A DNA stretch of 33,002 nucleotides from Holdemanella porci. Its GTDB lineage: Bacteria > Bacillota_I > Bacilli_A > Erysipelotrichales > Erysipelotrichaceae. The translations under genes were made by a program, and so were the position numbers. The stretch covers positions 1 to 33,002 of the forward strand of contig NZ_JAHQVB010000019.1 in the NCBI RefSeq assembly GCF_019052655.1. The letters run 5' to 3'. Positions 16,073 to 23,213 of this stretch are shown here, one piece after another. Each line of letters opens with the position of its first letter. Position 1 is the stretch's first letter. Below the pieces are notes generated by a model. That model made no database searches. It saw only the letters and a list, made by a program, of their open reading frames with translations, and was not told where the DNA came from.

Positions 16073-16101
16073 TTGCAATAAGTTTTTATCCATGTTATTA
16101 T
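16073..16101 (+). promoter_or_regulatory. Promoter of the tRNA operon
   Basis: TTGCAA (16073-16078), a 17-bp spacer and TATTAT (16096-16101) predict a start near 16108. The 55-nt leader before tRNA-Ser contains a small CGTTA/TAACG hairpin. Confidence 0.75.
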
Positions 16102-16162
16102 AAACAGGCGTTACGGATAACGTAGGTTGTTCTAAAAAAATAAGTATTCTGGAAATATTCTT

Positions 16163-16253
16163 GGAGAAGTACTCAAGTGGCTGAAGAGGTGCCCCTGCTA
16201 AGGGTATAGGTCGGGAAACTGGCGCGAGAGTTCAAATCTCTCCTTCTCCGCCA
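16163..16253 (+). tRNA. tRNA-Ser (anticodon GCT)
   Basis: A 91-nt tRNA with acceptor GGAGAAG/CTTCTCC, the long variable arm of serine tRNAs, anticodon loop CTGCTAA with anticodon GCT, T-loop AGTTCAAATCT and encoded CCA. First gene of a six-tRNA operon. Confidence 0.97.
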
Positions 16254-16273
16254 TCTTATTTTTAGAAAATTAT

Positions 16274-16349
16274 GGTCCAGTGGTGTAGTGGTTAACATGC
16301 CTCCCTGTCACGGAGGAGATCGTGGGTTCGAGTCCCATCTGGACCGCCA
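16274..16349 (+). tRNA. tRNA-Asp (anticodon GTC), copy 1
   Basis: A 76-nt tRNA with acceptor GGTCCAG/CTGGACC, anticodon loop CTGTCAC with anticodon GTC, T-loop GGTTCGAGTCC and encoded CCA. It is identical to the two later tRNA-Asp copies. Confidence 0.97.
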
Positions 16350-16354
16350 TTCAT

Positions 16355-16428
16355 GCAGATGTAGTTCAATGGTAGAACACAGCCTTGCCAAGGCTGATAC
16401 GGGGGTTCAATTCCCCTCATCTGCTCCA
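16355..16428 (+). tRNA. tRNA-Gly (anticodon GCC), copy 1
   Basis: A 74-nt tRNA with acceptor GCAGATG/CATCTGC, anticodon loop TTGCCAA with anticodon GCC, T-loop GGTTCAATTCC and encoded CCA. It lies 5 nt after tRNA-Asp copy 1. Confidence 0.97.
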
Positions 16429-16444
16429 TTTAAAATTAAATATT

Positions 16445-16520
16445 GGTCCAGTGGTGTAGTGGTTAACATGCCTCCCTGTCACGGAGGAGATCGTGGGTTC
16501 GAGTCCCATCTGGACCGCCA
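16445..16520 (+). tRNA. tRNA-Asp (anticodon GTC), copy 2
   Basis: Base-for-base identical to copy 1 at a distance of exactly 171 bp. Confidence 0.97.
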
Positions 16521-16525
16521 TTCAT

Positions 16526-16599
16526 GCAGATGTAGTTCAATGGTAGAACACAGCCTTGCCAAGGCTGATACGGGGGTTCAATTCCCCTCATCTGCTCCA
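16526..16599 (+). tRNA. tRNA-Gly (anticodon GCC), copy 2
   Basis: Base-for-base identical to the first tRNA-Gly copy, with the same flanking spacers, 171 bp downstream. Confidence 0.97.
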
Positions 16600-16615
16600 T
16601 TTAAAATTAAATATT

Positions 16616-16691
16616 GGTCCAGTGGTGTAGTGGTTAACATGCCTCCCTGTCACGGAGGAGATCGTGGGTTCGAGTCCCATCTGGACCGCCA
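16616..16691 (+). tRNA. tRNA-Asp (anticodon GTC), copy 3
   Basis: Third identical tRNA-Asp. It is the last gene of the operon and is followed by the terminator at 16703. Confidence 0.97.
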
Positions 16692-16702
16692 TTTAGAAAT
16701 TT

Positions 16703-16727
16703 AAGTCATCTTAGGATGACTTTTTTT
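16703..16727 (+). terminator. Intrinsic terminator of the tRNA operon
   Basis: AAGTCATC (16703-16710) pairs with GATGACTT (16715-16722), running into seven T residues. Confidence 0.88.
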
Positions 16728-16734
16728 CTTTATA

Positions 16735-16763
16735 TTGACTATTATTTTGTTTCTTAGTTTAAT
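16735..16763 (+). promoter_or_regulatory. Promoter of the DUF1848 gene, apparently leaderless
   Basis: TTGACT (16735-16740), a 17-bp spacer and TTTAAT (16758-16763) are followed by only six bases (AAAACT) before the ATG. There is no Shine-Dalgarno sequence. Confidence 0.72.
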
Positions 16764-16769
16764 AAAACT

Positions 16770-17624
16770 ATGATTATTAATGCGAGTGGAAGAACAGATA
16801 TTGTAGCATATTATATGGATTGGTTTGTGAACCGATGGAATGAAGGATATTTTGATGTAAGAAACCCTTTTAATCCAAAACTTGTCAGTCGTATCTTTGT
16901 ATCTGATGTAGATATGATTGTATTTTGTACAAAAAATCCATTGCCATTGTTAGATGCGATTCATTTATTTCCTGTGCCCATTCAACTACAAGTCACTATC
17001 ACCGGATACTTTAAAGATATAGAGCCTAATGTTCCAGATAAGAAACAAGTCATTGAATGCATTAAAAAGCTATCATCCTATTTAGGCAAAGAAAATGTAT
17101 GTGTGCGATATGATCCAATCCTTTTGAATTCCAAATATAATGTTGATTATCATATTCGTGCCTTTAATAAATTATGTAAAATGTTAAAAGGATATGTATC
17201 TAAAGTGATTGTCTCTTTTGTGGATGATTATAAAAATGTTCGAAATAATCATTTGGATTATCATGAACCCTTTAATGAGGAATATCTTAAATTAAAAGAA
17301 GCTTTTGAAAAGAATGATATAAAAGTTGTGAGTTGCATGGAAAATAAATATCATATTGGTGATGAAAACGATTGTTGCGTCAGCATTAAATATGCCTTTG
17401 AAAGAACTGGCAAGCTCTTTAAAGAGTGGAAGGCAAGAGACTGCCATTGCGTAAATATGGTGGATATAGGAGCTTATAATTCTTGTTTACATGGCTGCAA
17501 ATATTGTTACGCCAATTTTGATTCGAAACAAATTGTGTCAAACTATAAGATGCATGATATAAATTCTAGTTTGTTGATTGGACATTTGAGCTTGGATGAT
17601 CAAATCAAGATACGTAAAAAATAA
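16770..17624 (+). CDS. DUF1848 family protein with C-terminal radical-SAM-like CX3CX2C motif
   Basis: A 284-residue protein that begins MIINASGRTDIVAYYMDWF, typical of DUF1848. It is predicted soluble, with alternating strand and helix segments (VDMIVFCTKNP, IQLQVTITGY, VCVRYDPILL, VSKVIVSFVDDY, IKVVSCME) suggesting a TIM-barrel-like fold. Near the C-terminus lie C225 and C227, then C239, C243 and C246 in SCLHGCKYCYANF. C-x3-C-x2-C is the iron-sulfur motif of radical SAM enzymes, here at the far end of the chain rather than after the first strand. No substrate is known to me. The start is the ATG at 16770 behind a leaderless-type promoter. It is a single-gene unit. Confidence 0.8.
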   Translation: MIINASGRTDIVAYYMDWFVNRWNEGYFDVRNPFNPKLVSRIFVSDVDMIVFCTKNPLPLLDAIHLFPVPIQLQVTITGYFKDIEPNVPDKKQVIECIKKLSSYLGKENVCVRYDPILLNSKYNVDYHIRAFNKLCKMLKGYVSKVIVSFVDDYKNVRNNHLDYHEPFNEEYLKLKEAFEKNDIKVVSCMENKYHIGDENDCCVSIKYAFERTGKLFKEWKARDCHCVNMVDIGAYNSCLHGCKYCYANFDSKQIVSNYKMHDINSSLLIGHLSLDDQIKIRKK

Positions 17625-17646
17625 GAGTGAAGCTATTTTGCTTCAC
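17616..17646 (-). terminator. Intrinsic terminator of the thioredoxin-like lipoprotein gene
   Basis: On the minus strand GTGAAGC (17646-17640) pairs with GCTTCAC (17633-17627), followed by a T-rich tract at 17621-17616. In the plus direction the hairpin is followed by an AT-rich but not T-pure stretch, so it may also help end the DUF1848 transcript. Confidence 0.75.
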
Positions 17647-18202
17647 CCATTAATTTTGTATAGATTTGTGTTAATTCTTTTTTTTCGTCATCTGTCATTT
17701 TTCTTTCGGTCGCATCATGACTTTCTAATGTTCCTTCATGTCCATCAATGGCTTTTCCATTCTTTACAACCAACACTAGAGGAACATATAAGGTTAGAAT
17801 ACCTTCATCGTTATTTGACATATAATCTTGGATATATGGTTCAATAATCGCTTTTTGCTCATCTGTATAAAGACGATTCTTTTCTTCGTCTCTTACTTTT
17901 ACATATTGGATGTCGATTCCATTGTCTTTTGCGACTTTCTTTAAAATGGGTTTAGCTTCTTTGCACCAAGGACAACTTGAAAATTCGAAATATAAAACAC
18001 CCGATTTTTCTTGCGTGAAATATTGAATGGCTTCATCAAAGCTGATTTCATTGAATGTTGTCTTTGTATCATCTTTTGAATTACACGTTTCTTCTTCGCT
18101 TGTGACATCACAAGCTTTTTTTGAAGATGAAGCTGTGTATTTTGTCTGCGATTGACAGGCACATAGCGTTAAGCTTAAAAGAATCAATAATAATTTTTTC
18201 AT
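17633..18202 (-). CDS. Thioredoxin-like lipoprotein (CPWC)
   Basis: A 189-residue secreted lipoprotein with signal peptide MKKLLLILLSLTL and lipobox LCAC (lipidated Cys16). A Ser/Thr/Asp/Glu-rich linker with Cys31 and Cys40 leads to a thioredoxin-fold domain. The redox motif is C77-P-W-C80 in FSSCPWCKEAKPIL. A cis-Pro segment may be TLYVPLVLVV. It likely acts in disulfide exchange on the outer face of the membrane, or as a bacteriocin-accessory-like thioredoxin; the partner is unknown. The start is the ATG ending at 18202: an open frame continues upstream but crosses tRNA-His. Six nucleotides separate the ATG from a -10 box, suggesting a leaderless mRNA. Confidence 0.82.
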   Translation of the reverse strand: MKKLLLILLSLTLCACQSQTKYTASSSKKACDVTSEEETCNSKDDTKTTFNEISFDEAIQYFTQEKSGVLYFEFSSCPWCKEAKPILKKVAKDNGIDIQYVKVRDEEKNRLYTDEQKAIIEPYIQDYMSNNDEGILTLYVPLVLVVKNGKAIDGHEGTLESHDATERKMTDDEKKELTQIYTKLMGEAK

Positions 18203-18208
18203 GTCCCT

Positions 18209-18237
18209 AATATACAAACAATTCAAAAAAAAGTAAA
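18209..18237 (-). promoter_or_regulatory. Promoter of the thioredoxin-like lipoprotein gene, apparently leaderless
   Basis: Reading the minus strand, TTTACT (18237-18232), a 17-bp spacer and TATATT (18214-18209) are followed by AGGGAC and the ATG. AGGG ends 2 nt before the ATG, too close for a normal Shine-Dalgarno site. Confidence 0.6.
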
Positions 18238-18238
18238 G

Positions 18239-18263
18239 AAAAAGCTCCGATTTCTCGAAGCTT
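18239..18263 (-). terminator. Intrinsic terminator of tRNA-His
   Basis: On the minus strand AAGCTTCGA (18263-18255), loop GAAA, then TCGGAGCTT (18250-18242) with one wobble pair, followed by a short T-run. Confidence 0.78.
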
Positions 18264-18274
18264 AAAAATCTTAG

Positions 18275-18352
18275 TGGGGCGGCTGACGCGATTCGAACGC
18301 GCGAGTGACGGAGCCACAATCCGCTGTGTTAACCAACTTCACCACAACCGCC
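18275..18352 (-). tRNA. tRNA-His (anticodon GTG)
   Basis: A 78-nt tRNA read on the minus strand. G-1 is encoded and faces C73, the histidine identity feature. The acceptor stem is GCGGTTG/CAGCCGC, the anticodon loop TTGTGGC with anticodon GTG, the T-loop CGTTCGAATCG, and CCA is encoded. It is a single-gene unit. Confidence 0.96.
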
Positions 18353-18373
18353 ATGTTTGCTTGACGCTTAAAT

Positions 18374-18402
18374 AATATACCATGTGATTCTGTACTTTGC
18401 AA
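18374..18402 (-). promoter_or_regulatory. tRNA-His promoter
   Basis: Reading the minus strand, TTGCAA (18402-18397), a 17-bp spacer and TATATT (18379-18374). The -35 box is the same TTGCAA as in the Ser-Asp-Gly tRNA operon. Confidence 0.72.
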
Positions 18403-18444
18403 GTAAAAAAACAAAATAAATTAAAAAAAGTGTATTTTTTTTCG

Positions 18445-18450
18445 TATAAG
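18445..18450 (+). promoter_or_regulatory. -10 box of radC, apparently leaderless
   Basis: TATAAG at 18445-18450 ends 5 nt before the radC ATG, with no Shine-Dalgarno sequence between. A possible weak -35 is TTAAAA at 18421-18426 (18-bp spacer). Confidence 0.5.
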
Positions 18451-18455
18451 AGTAT

Positions 18456-19130
18456 ATGAAGGTAAAAGAGATGGAAGTGGAACAGCGCCCACGAGAAAAA
18501 GCGCTACGCTATGGCTTAGAATCCTTGAGCGATTTAGAGTTGGTTGCCTTGATTCTTCAAAGCGGGAATAAAAATCGTTCTGTATTCGAAATTGCATCCG
18601 ATGTATTGAAAGAAAGTGAAGGTTTATCAAAATTAATGTCAATGCATGTAAATACACTGATGCAGATTCAAGGAATACGAGAAGTTAAAGCTTTACAGCT
18701 TCTGGCAAGTGTGGAACTCAGTAAACGTGTCATTAGATCAAAGGTGTATCATGCCTCCATTATGAGACCTGAAGATGTGATTGAATGGTTTGAATTTGAG
18801 TATGGCTCTATGCCACAAGAATGTTTTATTGCTCTGTATTTAGATACAAAAAGTAAACTCATTTCTCATCGTGTTTTGTTTAAGGGAACGTTGAATGAAA
18901 GTGTAGTACATCCTAGAGAAGTGTTTAAAGAGGCTTTTCTTCAAAACGCAAACTCCGTTTTACTTGCCCATAATCATCCTTCTGGTGATTGTACACCATC
19001 CAAAGCAGATTTTGAGGTAACTTATAAAATGGTTCATGTCGCAATGACAATGGGAGTGAATTTAATTGATCATATTATTGTAGGACAAAATCAATATTAT
19101 TCATTTAAAGAGCATAAATATCTCGATTGA
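18456..19130 (+). CDS. radC: RadC family protein (JAB/MPN domain)
   Basis: A 224-residue protein of the RadC (UPF0758) family. The N-terminal helix-hairpin-helix-like part begins KEMEVEQRPREKALRYG, as in other RadC proteins. The C-terminal JAB1/MPN domain carries the metalloprotease-like LAHNHPSGDCTPSKAD (H-x-H and later Asp). Despite the name, a DNA repair role is not established. The ATG at 18456 gives the family-typical N-terminus; a second ATG at 18471 has a possible AAGG site 8 nt upstream but would cut off conserved residues. Its TGA overlaps the mreC promoter. Confidence 0.92.
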   Translation: MKVKEMEVEQRPREKALRYGLESLSDLELVALILQSGNKNRSVFEIASDVLKESEGLSKLMSMHVNTLMQIQGIREVKALQLLASVELSKRVIRSKVYHASIMRPEDVIEWFEFEYGSMPQECFIALYLDTKSKLISHRVLFKGTLNESVVHPREVFKEAFLQNANSVLLAHNHPSGDCTPSKADFEVTYKMVHVAMTMGVNLIDHIIVGQNQYYSFKEHKYLD

Positions 19131-19155
19131 AAGAAGGAGGCTTTATCGCTATAAT
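19127..19155 (+). promoter_or_regulatory. mreCD promoter
   Basis: TTGAAA (19127-19132), a 17-bp spacer and a perfect TATAAT (19150-19155). The -35 box overlaps the radC stop codon. Confidence 0.85.
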
Positions 19156-19177
19156 ATAAGTTAGTTTGGGGGATATT

Positions 19178-20014
19178 ATGCGTAAATTTACTCGAATTCA
19201 AAAAAGATTACTTACGACAATTGTCGTTTTATGTATACTAGCATGTGCAATGTTTGGCTTAAGACAAAACTCCATCACGAATATTGGATATAGTGCATGG
19301 ACATACTTAAAATATGGATTAATTCAATATCCGTTGTCTTCAATCGGAAATGCAGTTAATGATTTTGCGAATCTTTGGCATGCTTATGATGATAATGAAT
19401 ATTTGTCAAAACAATTGGCAGAACAAAAGAATTATCAGACGGCATATGAAGATGAAAGAAATAAAAATAAACAACTTGAAGGGTTGCTTGAAATGAAAGG
19501 CGGATTTGGAGATGCTAAAACAATTAGTGTATCTGTTTTAGAACGTTCAAGTGATTCGTGGTTGCAGACAGTGACAATTTCAGCTGGCAAAAAACAAGGG
19601 GTAGAAAAGAATATGCTTGTGGCAACAAGTGATGGTGCCATTGGCTTGGTAGAAAGTGTTCAAACAATGACGAGCACTGTACAATTGTTGACAAGCCAGC
19701 ATTTAAGTAATGATATTGCGATAAAGATGTCTTTGGAAGATGGTACAAGTGTAGAAGGTGTTTTACAATCGTATGATACAGAAAAAAAGGCATATCGAGT
19801 ATCTTTGTTTGACAATGATGCGATTGTCACAAAAGGACAAAAAGTTGCGACAAGTGGTAAAGGTGGAAACTATCCGAGTGGAATTTTGATAGGTGAAGTA
19901 AAAGATGTATCTTTAAATGATGACTCCATTATTTCAACTGTCTATGTATCACCTGTATCCAATATGAAAAGTTTTGACTATTGTCTTGTGATTGGAAAAG
20001 AGGAGAGTAAATGA
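19178..20014 (+). CDS. mreC: Rod shape-determining protein MreC
   Basis: A 278-residue bitopic membrane protein of the elongasome, which helps position peptidoglycan synthesis along the side wall. It has an N-terminal membrane segment (about residues 12-30, TTIVVLCILACAMFGL), a coiled coil (ADDNEYLSK-like region through KNKQLEGLLEMKGG), and the beta-rich extracellular domain with the MreC segments SWLQTVTISAGKKQGVEKNM and VATSGKGGNYPSGILIGEV. The start is the ATG at 19178 after GGGGGA; the TTG 12 nt upstream has no better site. It overlaps mreD by 4 nt (ATGA). mreB is not adjacent. Confidence 0.93.
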   Translation: MRKFTRIQKRLLTTIVVLCILACAMFGLRQNSITNIGYSAWTYLKYGLIQYPLSSIGNAVNDFANLWHAYDDNEYLSKQLAEQKNYQTAYEDERNKNKQLEGLLEMKGGFGDAKTISVSVLERSSDSWLQTVTISAGKKQGVEKNMLVATSDGAIGLVESVQTMTSTVQLLTSQHLSNDIAIKMSLEDGTSVEGVLQSYDTEKKAYRVSLFDNDAIVTKGQKVATSGKGGNYPSGILIGEVKDVSLNDDSIISTVYVSPVSNMKSFDYCLVIGKEESK

Positions 20015-20577
20015 TAAATAAGGAACGTTATTCATTTATTTTCTTAGCCATTTTAGCGATGTTAGATCAATTGATTGCTTCTTTGTTTGGCGTTGATTTT
20101 ACATATTCCTCACTATCTTTAGTTAGCCATCTATGTTTTTGTGGATGTCTATTAGTAGTGTTTCATGAAAGAAGTTTAAATCGGTTTCTATATGCTTGTT
20201 TATGTGGCCTTTGTGTGGGAATGTTTTTTACTTCAGACTGGCTTGTTAAGATGCTTTTGTTTGGCTTGTTTGGCTGGGCTATTGGCTTTTTTCAAGAAGC
20301 GATGGATCAAGATCACTGGGTACAATTCGGTATTGTATTCCTAATGATGTTTGCGAATGATTTAATTTGTTTTTTTGGCGCAAAGATCTTCGGATATCTC
20401 ACAATGAGCTTTGTGAAATGGTTTATTCACATTGAAGCTTTGACTTTGATTTTTAATGGTGTGGTTATATTCGTGTTGATCTATATTATTACAGTATTCA
20501 TGCGATATGCGACAATCAAAGATATTCGATTTAAGCGGATGGAAAAGTTGAAAATGCAAAATATTCGAAGGAAATGA
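20011..20577 (+). CDS. mreD: Rod shape-determining protein MreD
   Basis: A 188-residue integral membrane protein with about five hydrophobic segments, in the position and size expected of MreD, directly after mreC with an ATGA overlap. Sequence conservation in this family is low, so the call rests on topology, length and context. A basic C-terminal tail (KRMEKLKMQNIRRK) faces the cytoplasm by the positive-inside rule. Confidence 0.82.
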   Translation: MINKERYSFIFLAILAMLDQLIASLFGVDFTYSSLSLVSHLCFCGCLLVVFHERSLNRFLYACLCGLCVGMFFTSDWLVKMLLFGLFGWAIGFFQEAMDQDHWVQFGIVFLMMFANDLICFFGAKIFGYLTMSFVKWFIHIEALTLIFNGVVIFVLIYIITVFMRYATIKDIRFKRMEKLKMQNIRRK

Positions 20578-20601
20578 GTCAGGGATTCGTTTCCTTCTTT
20601 T
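20567..20601 (+). terminator. Intrinsic terminator of mreCD
   Basis: GAAGGAAA (20567-20574) pairs with TTTCCTTC (20590-20597), with an inner GAGTC/GATTC extension, followed by four T. The mreD stop lies in the hairpin. Confidence 0.72.
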
Positions 20602-20607
20602 CATATA

Positions 20608-20616
20608 TGTTAAAAT
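20608..20616 (+). promoter_or_regulatory. Extended -10 promoter of the polA operon
   Basis: TGTTAAAAT is an extended -10 element (TGN plus TAAAAT). No clear -35 box is seen. The leader includes AGAGG before the polA ATG. Confidence 0.55.
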
Positions 20617-20636
20617 AGAAGAAAAGAGGTACGCGT

Positions 20637-23213
20637 ATGAAAAAACTATTATTATTAGATGGAAACTCCATGCTATTTCGTGCATATTATGCAACGTTAT
20701 ATACACATAGAATGACTACATCCAATGGCATTCCAACCAATGCGGTTTATGGCTTTGTGATGATGTTGAACAAGGCAATTGATATTATTGAACCAGATAA
20801 GATTTTAGTGGCTTGGGATGCAGGAAAACCTACGTTTAGGCACAAACAATTTGAAGCGTATAAAGGAACACGAAAACCATTGGATGAAGAATTGATTGTA
20901 CAATTTCCAATTGTTAGAGAATACTTGGATGCGGCTGGAATCAAACGTTATGAACAAGAAGGCTATGAAGCTGATGACATTATTGGAAGTATGGCCAAAT
21001 GCTGCAAAGATGTTCAAACTACAATTCTGACTAGTGATCGTGATTTATTACAGTTGATTGATTCAAGTACACATGTTCTTTTGATGAAAAAGGGCTTAAG
21101 TGAAATGGATCTAATGGACGAACAAAATTTAATGGATACGTATGGAATTACTCCAAGTCAAGTTATTGATATGAAAGGATTAATGGGTGATACTGCCGAT
21201 AATATTCCAGGCGTAACCGGTGTTGGTGAAAAGACAGCCTTGCGTTTATTGAATCAATATTCCACTGTAAAAAATGTTTATGCTCATATTGATGAGGTAA
21301 AAGGGAAATTAAAAGAAAAGCTAGAAAAAGATAAAGATAATGCCTTCATGTCTTTAGAATTGGCTACTATTTATACAAAGATGGAATTGCCATTTGAATT
21401 ATGCGATTGTGAGTTTACAGGAATTCAAGATAATGTGAATGCATTCTATGAGAAATATGAAATGCGATCATTGGTAAATCGTACTAAACAGACTAAAGAG
21501 GAAAAATGGCCTTTAAAAGAAGTGGACCATTTTGAATTTGAAAATATGGATGACGTTATGGTTATGCCAGTATGTACTCAAGAGCCTTATTTAGATCAAA
21601 AATTGTATGGTTTTATGATTCCAAAAGATAAAACTGTTTATTATATTTCAGTAGAAAACGCATTAGAGGATACAAATTTTAAAACATTGTTGGAAACAAA
21701 AGAAATGAGTACATGGGATACAAAGGAAATGATGCATCTATTAGATCGCTATGGATTTAAATGGAATACTTTTAGTAATGACTTGCATATTGCTGGATTC
21801 TTATTGAATTCTACCGCAACAGATAGTGATGCAGTCTTAGAAGCACTTCAAATTCACCTTCCAGAATCTTTCCATGATGTATCTAAGAAGACAAAAGAGT
21901 CTCCTGCTTATAGTTTGGAAAGAGAAAAGGCAATCTATCATAGCTTGACTCAGCAACTATATGAAAAAAAGGATAAGCTTCGTGCTTCTTTAAAAGAAGA
22001 AAATGTATTGTCTTTATATGAAGATATTGAAATGCCATTAACACATGTCTTGTTTTCAATGGAACAAGAAGGTATTTCGATTCAAGAAAGTTTTTTAGAT
22101 GAGTATGGAGCTTCATTAAACGAGAAATTGGATGCTCTTGCTCAAAAAATCTACTCACATGCAGGTATGATTTTTAATATCAATTCACCAAAACAATTGG
22201 CGAATGTCTTATTTGATGAGTTGAATTTAAGTTCAGGTGGAAAAAAACGTTCAACATCCGCAGATGTATTAGAGAAGCTTCGTGGAAAACATCCAATCAT
22301 TGATGATATTCTTGAGTATCGAAAAATTGCGAAGGTATCCAGTACATATATTGATGGCTTGAAAAAACATATTCGTTCGGATCAAAAGATTCATACTTCT
22401 TTTAATCAGACAATGACACAAACTGGAAGACTTTCAAGTAGTGAACCAAACTTACAAAATATTAGTATTCGAGATGAGTTAGGTAAAGAAATTCGTAAGG
22501 CGTTTGTCGCCGAAGATGGCTATCACTTATTGTCTGCTGATTATTCGCAGATTGAATTAAGAATGTTGGCACATATGGCCAATGAGGATCACATGATAAA
22601 AGCGTTTAATGAGGGTTTGGATATTCATACAAAAACGGCAACTTTAATTTTTGGGTGTTCACCAGAAGAGGTAGATGAACATAAAAGAAGAATTGCCAAG
22701 ACAGTTAACTTTGGTATTGTATATGGACAAACTGAATTTGGTTTATCTTCACAATTAAATATCACACGAAAAGAAGCGGGTGAATTTATGAAGATGTACT
22801 TTGAAAGTTATCCTCAGATTCACGAATATATGAATCAATTGATTGATTTCTGTAAAGAACATGGATATGTCGAAACATTATTCCACAGAAGAAGAGAGAT
22901 TCCTGAAATCAACGATAAGAATTTTATGACACGAGAATTCGGTAAGCGAGCTGCCATGAATGCACCAATTCAAGGTAGTGCAGCCGATTTGATCAAGATT
23001 GCGATGTTGAAAATGGATCAAGCTTTAAAGGATGCTAATGTAAAATCAAAAATGCTTCTTCAAATCCATGATGAATTGATTTTCTTGGTGCCAGATGAAG
23101 AATTGGACTTGATGCAAAAACTTGTTAAAGAAACAATGGAAAGTGCAATGGAATTAAAGGTTCCATTAAAGGCAAGTATTAGTGTTGGAAAGTCATGGTA
23201 TGAGGCAAAATAA
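20637..23213 (+). CDS. polA: DNA polymerase I with degenerate proofreading domain
   Basis: An 858-residue repair and Okazaki-fragment polymerase. The 5'-nuclease domain (about 1-270) has LLLDGNSMLFRAYYA, DDIIGS, TSDRDLLQL and the GVTGVGEKTA helix-hairpin-helix. The middle region (about 290-430) lacks the DxE and the other acidic residues of a 3'-5' exonuclease, so it should not proofread, as in Bacillus Pol I. The polymerase domain has motif A DYSQIELR (D635), motif B RRIAKTVNFGIVYGQ and motif C IHDELIF (H811, D812). First gene of polA-mutM-coaE-dnaB-dnaI; its TAA overlaps the mutM ATG by 1 nt. Confidence 0.96.
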   Translation: MKKLLLLDGNSMLFRAYYATLYTHRMTTSNGIPTNAVYGFVMMLNKAIDIIEPDKILVAWDAGKPTFRHKQFEAYKGTRKPLDEELIVQFPIVREYLDAAGIKRYEQEGYEADDIIGSMAKCCKDVQTTILTSDRDLLQLIDSSTHVLLMKKGLSEMDLMDEQNLMDTYGITPSQVIDMKGLMGDTADNIPGVTGVGEKTALRLLNQYSTVKNVYAHIDEVKGKLKEKLEKDKDNAFMSLELATIYTKMELPFELCDCEFTGIQDNVNAFYEKYEMRSLVNRTKQTKEEKWPLKEVDHFEFENMDDVMVMPVCTQEPYLDQKLYGFMIPKDKTVYYISVENALEDTNFKTLLETKEMSTWDTKEMMHLLDRYGFKWNTFSNDLHIAGFLLNSTATDSDAVLEALQIHLPESFHDVSKKTKESPAYSLEREKAIYHSLTQQLYEKKDKLRASLKEENVLSLYEDIEMPLTHVLFSMEQEGISIQESFLDEYGASLNEKLDALAQKIYSHAGMIFNINSPKQLANVLFDELNLSSGGKKRSTSADVLEKLRGKHPIIDDILEYRKIAKVSSTYIDGLKKHIRSDQKIHTSFNQTMTQTGRLSSSEPNLQNISIRDELGKEIRKAFVAEDGYHLLSADYSQIELRMLAHMANEDHMIKAFNEGLDIHTKTATLIFGCSPEEVDEHKRRIAKTVNFGIVYGQTEFGLSSQLNITRKEAGEFMKMYFESYPQIHEYMNQLIDFCKEHGYVETLFHRRREIPEINDKNFMTREFGKRAAMNAPIQGSAADLIKIAMLKMDQALKDANVKSKMLLQIHDELIFLVPDEELDLMQKLVKETMESAMELKVPLKASISVGKSWYEAK

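Larger units (their letters stand above)
16274..16691 (+). repeat. Tandem 171-bp Asp-Gly tRNA repeat (2.4 copies)
   Basis: The unit is tRNA-Asp, spacer TTCAT, tRNA-Gly, spacer TTTAAAATTAAATATT. Units 16274-16444 and 16445-16615 read identically, including the spacers, and 16616-16691 is a third partial copy ending after tRNA-Asp. Identity of the non-functional spacers points to recent duplication or ongoing homogenisation. Confidence 0.92.

Noticed and set aside
16274..16691. Regular repeats suggestive of a CRISPR-like array
   Set aside because: The repeat unit is 171 bp made of two tRNA genes and fixed spacers; there are no short repeats with variable spacers and no cas genes.
16288..16704. 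A 138-codon plus-strand open frame with an internally repeated protein sequence
   Set aside because: It runs straight through the tRNA-Asp and tRNA-Gly array; its repeats are just the 171-bp tRNA unit, whose length is a multiple of three. There is no ribosome binding site.
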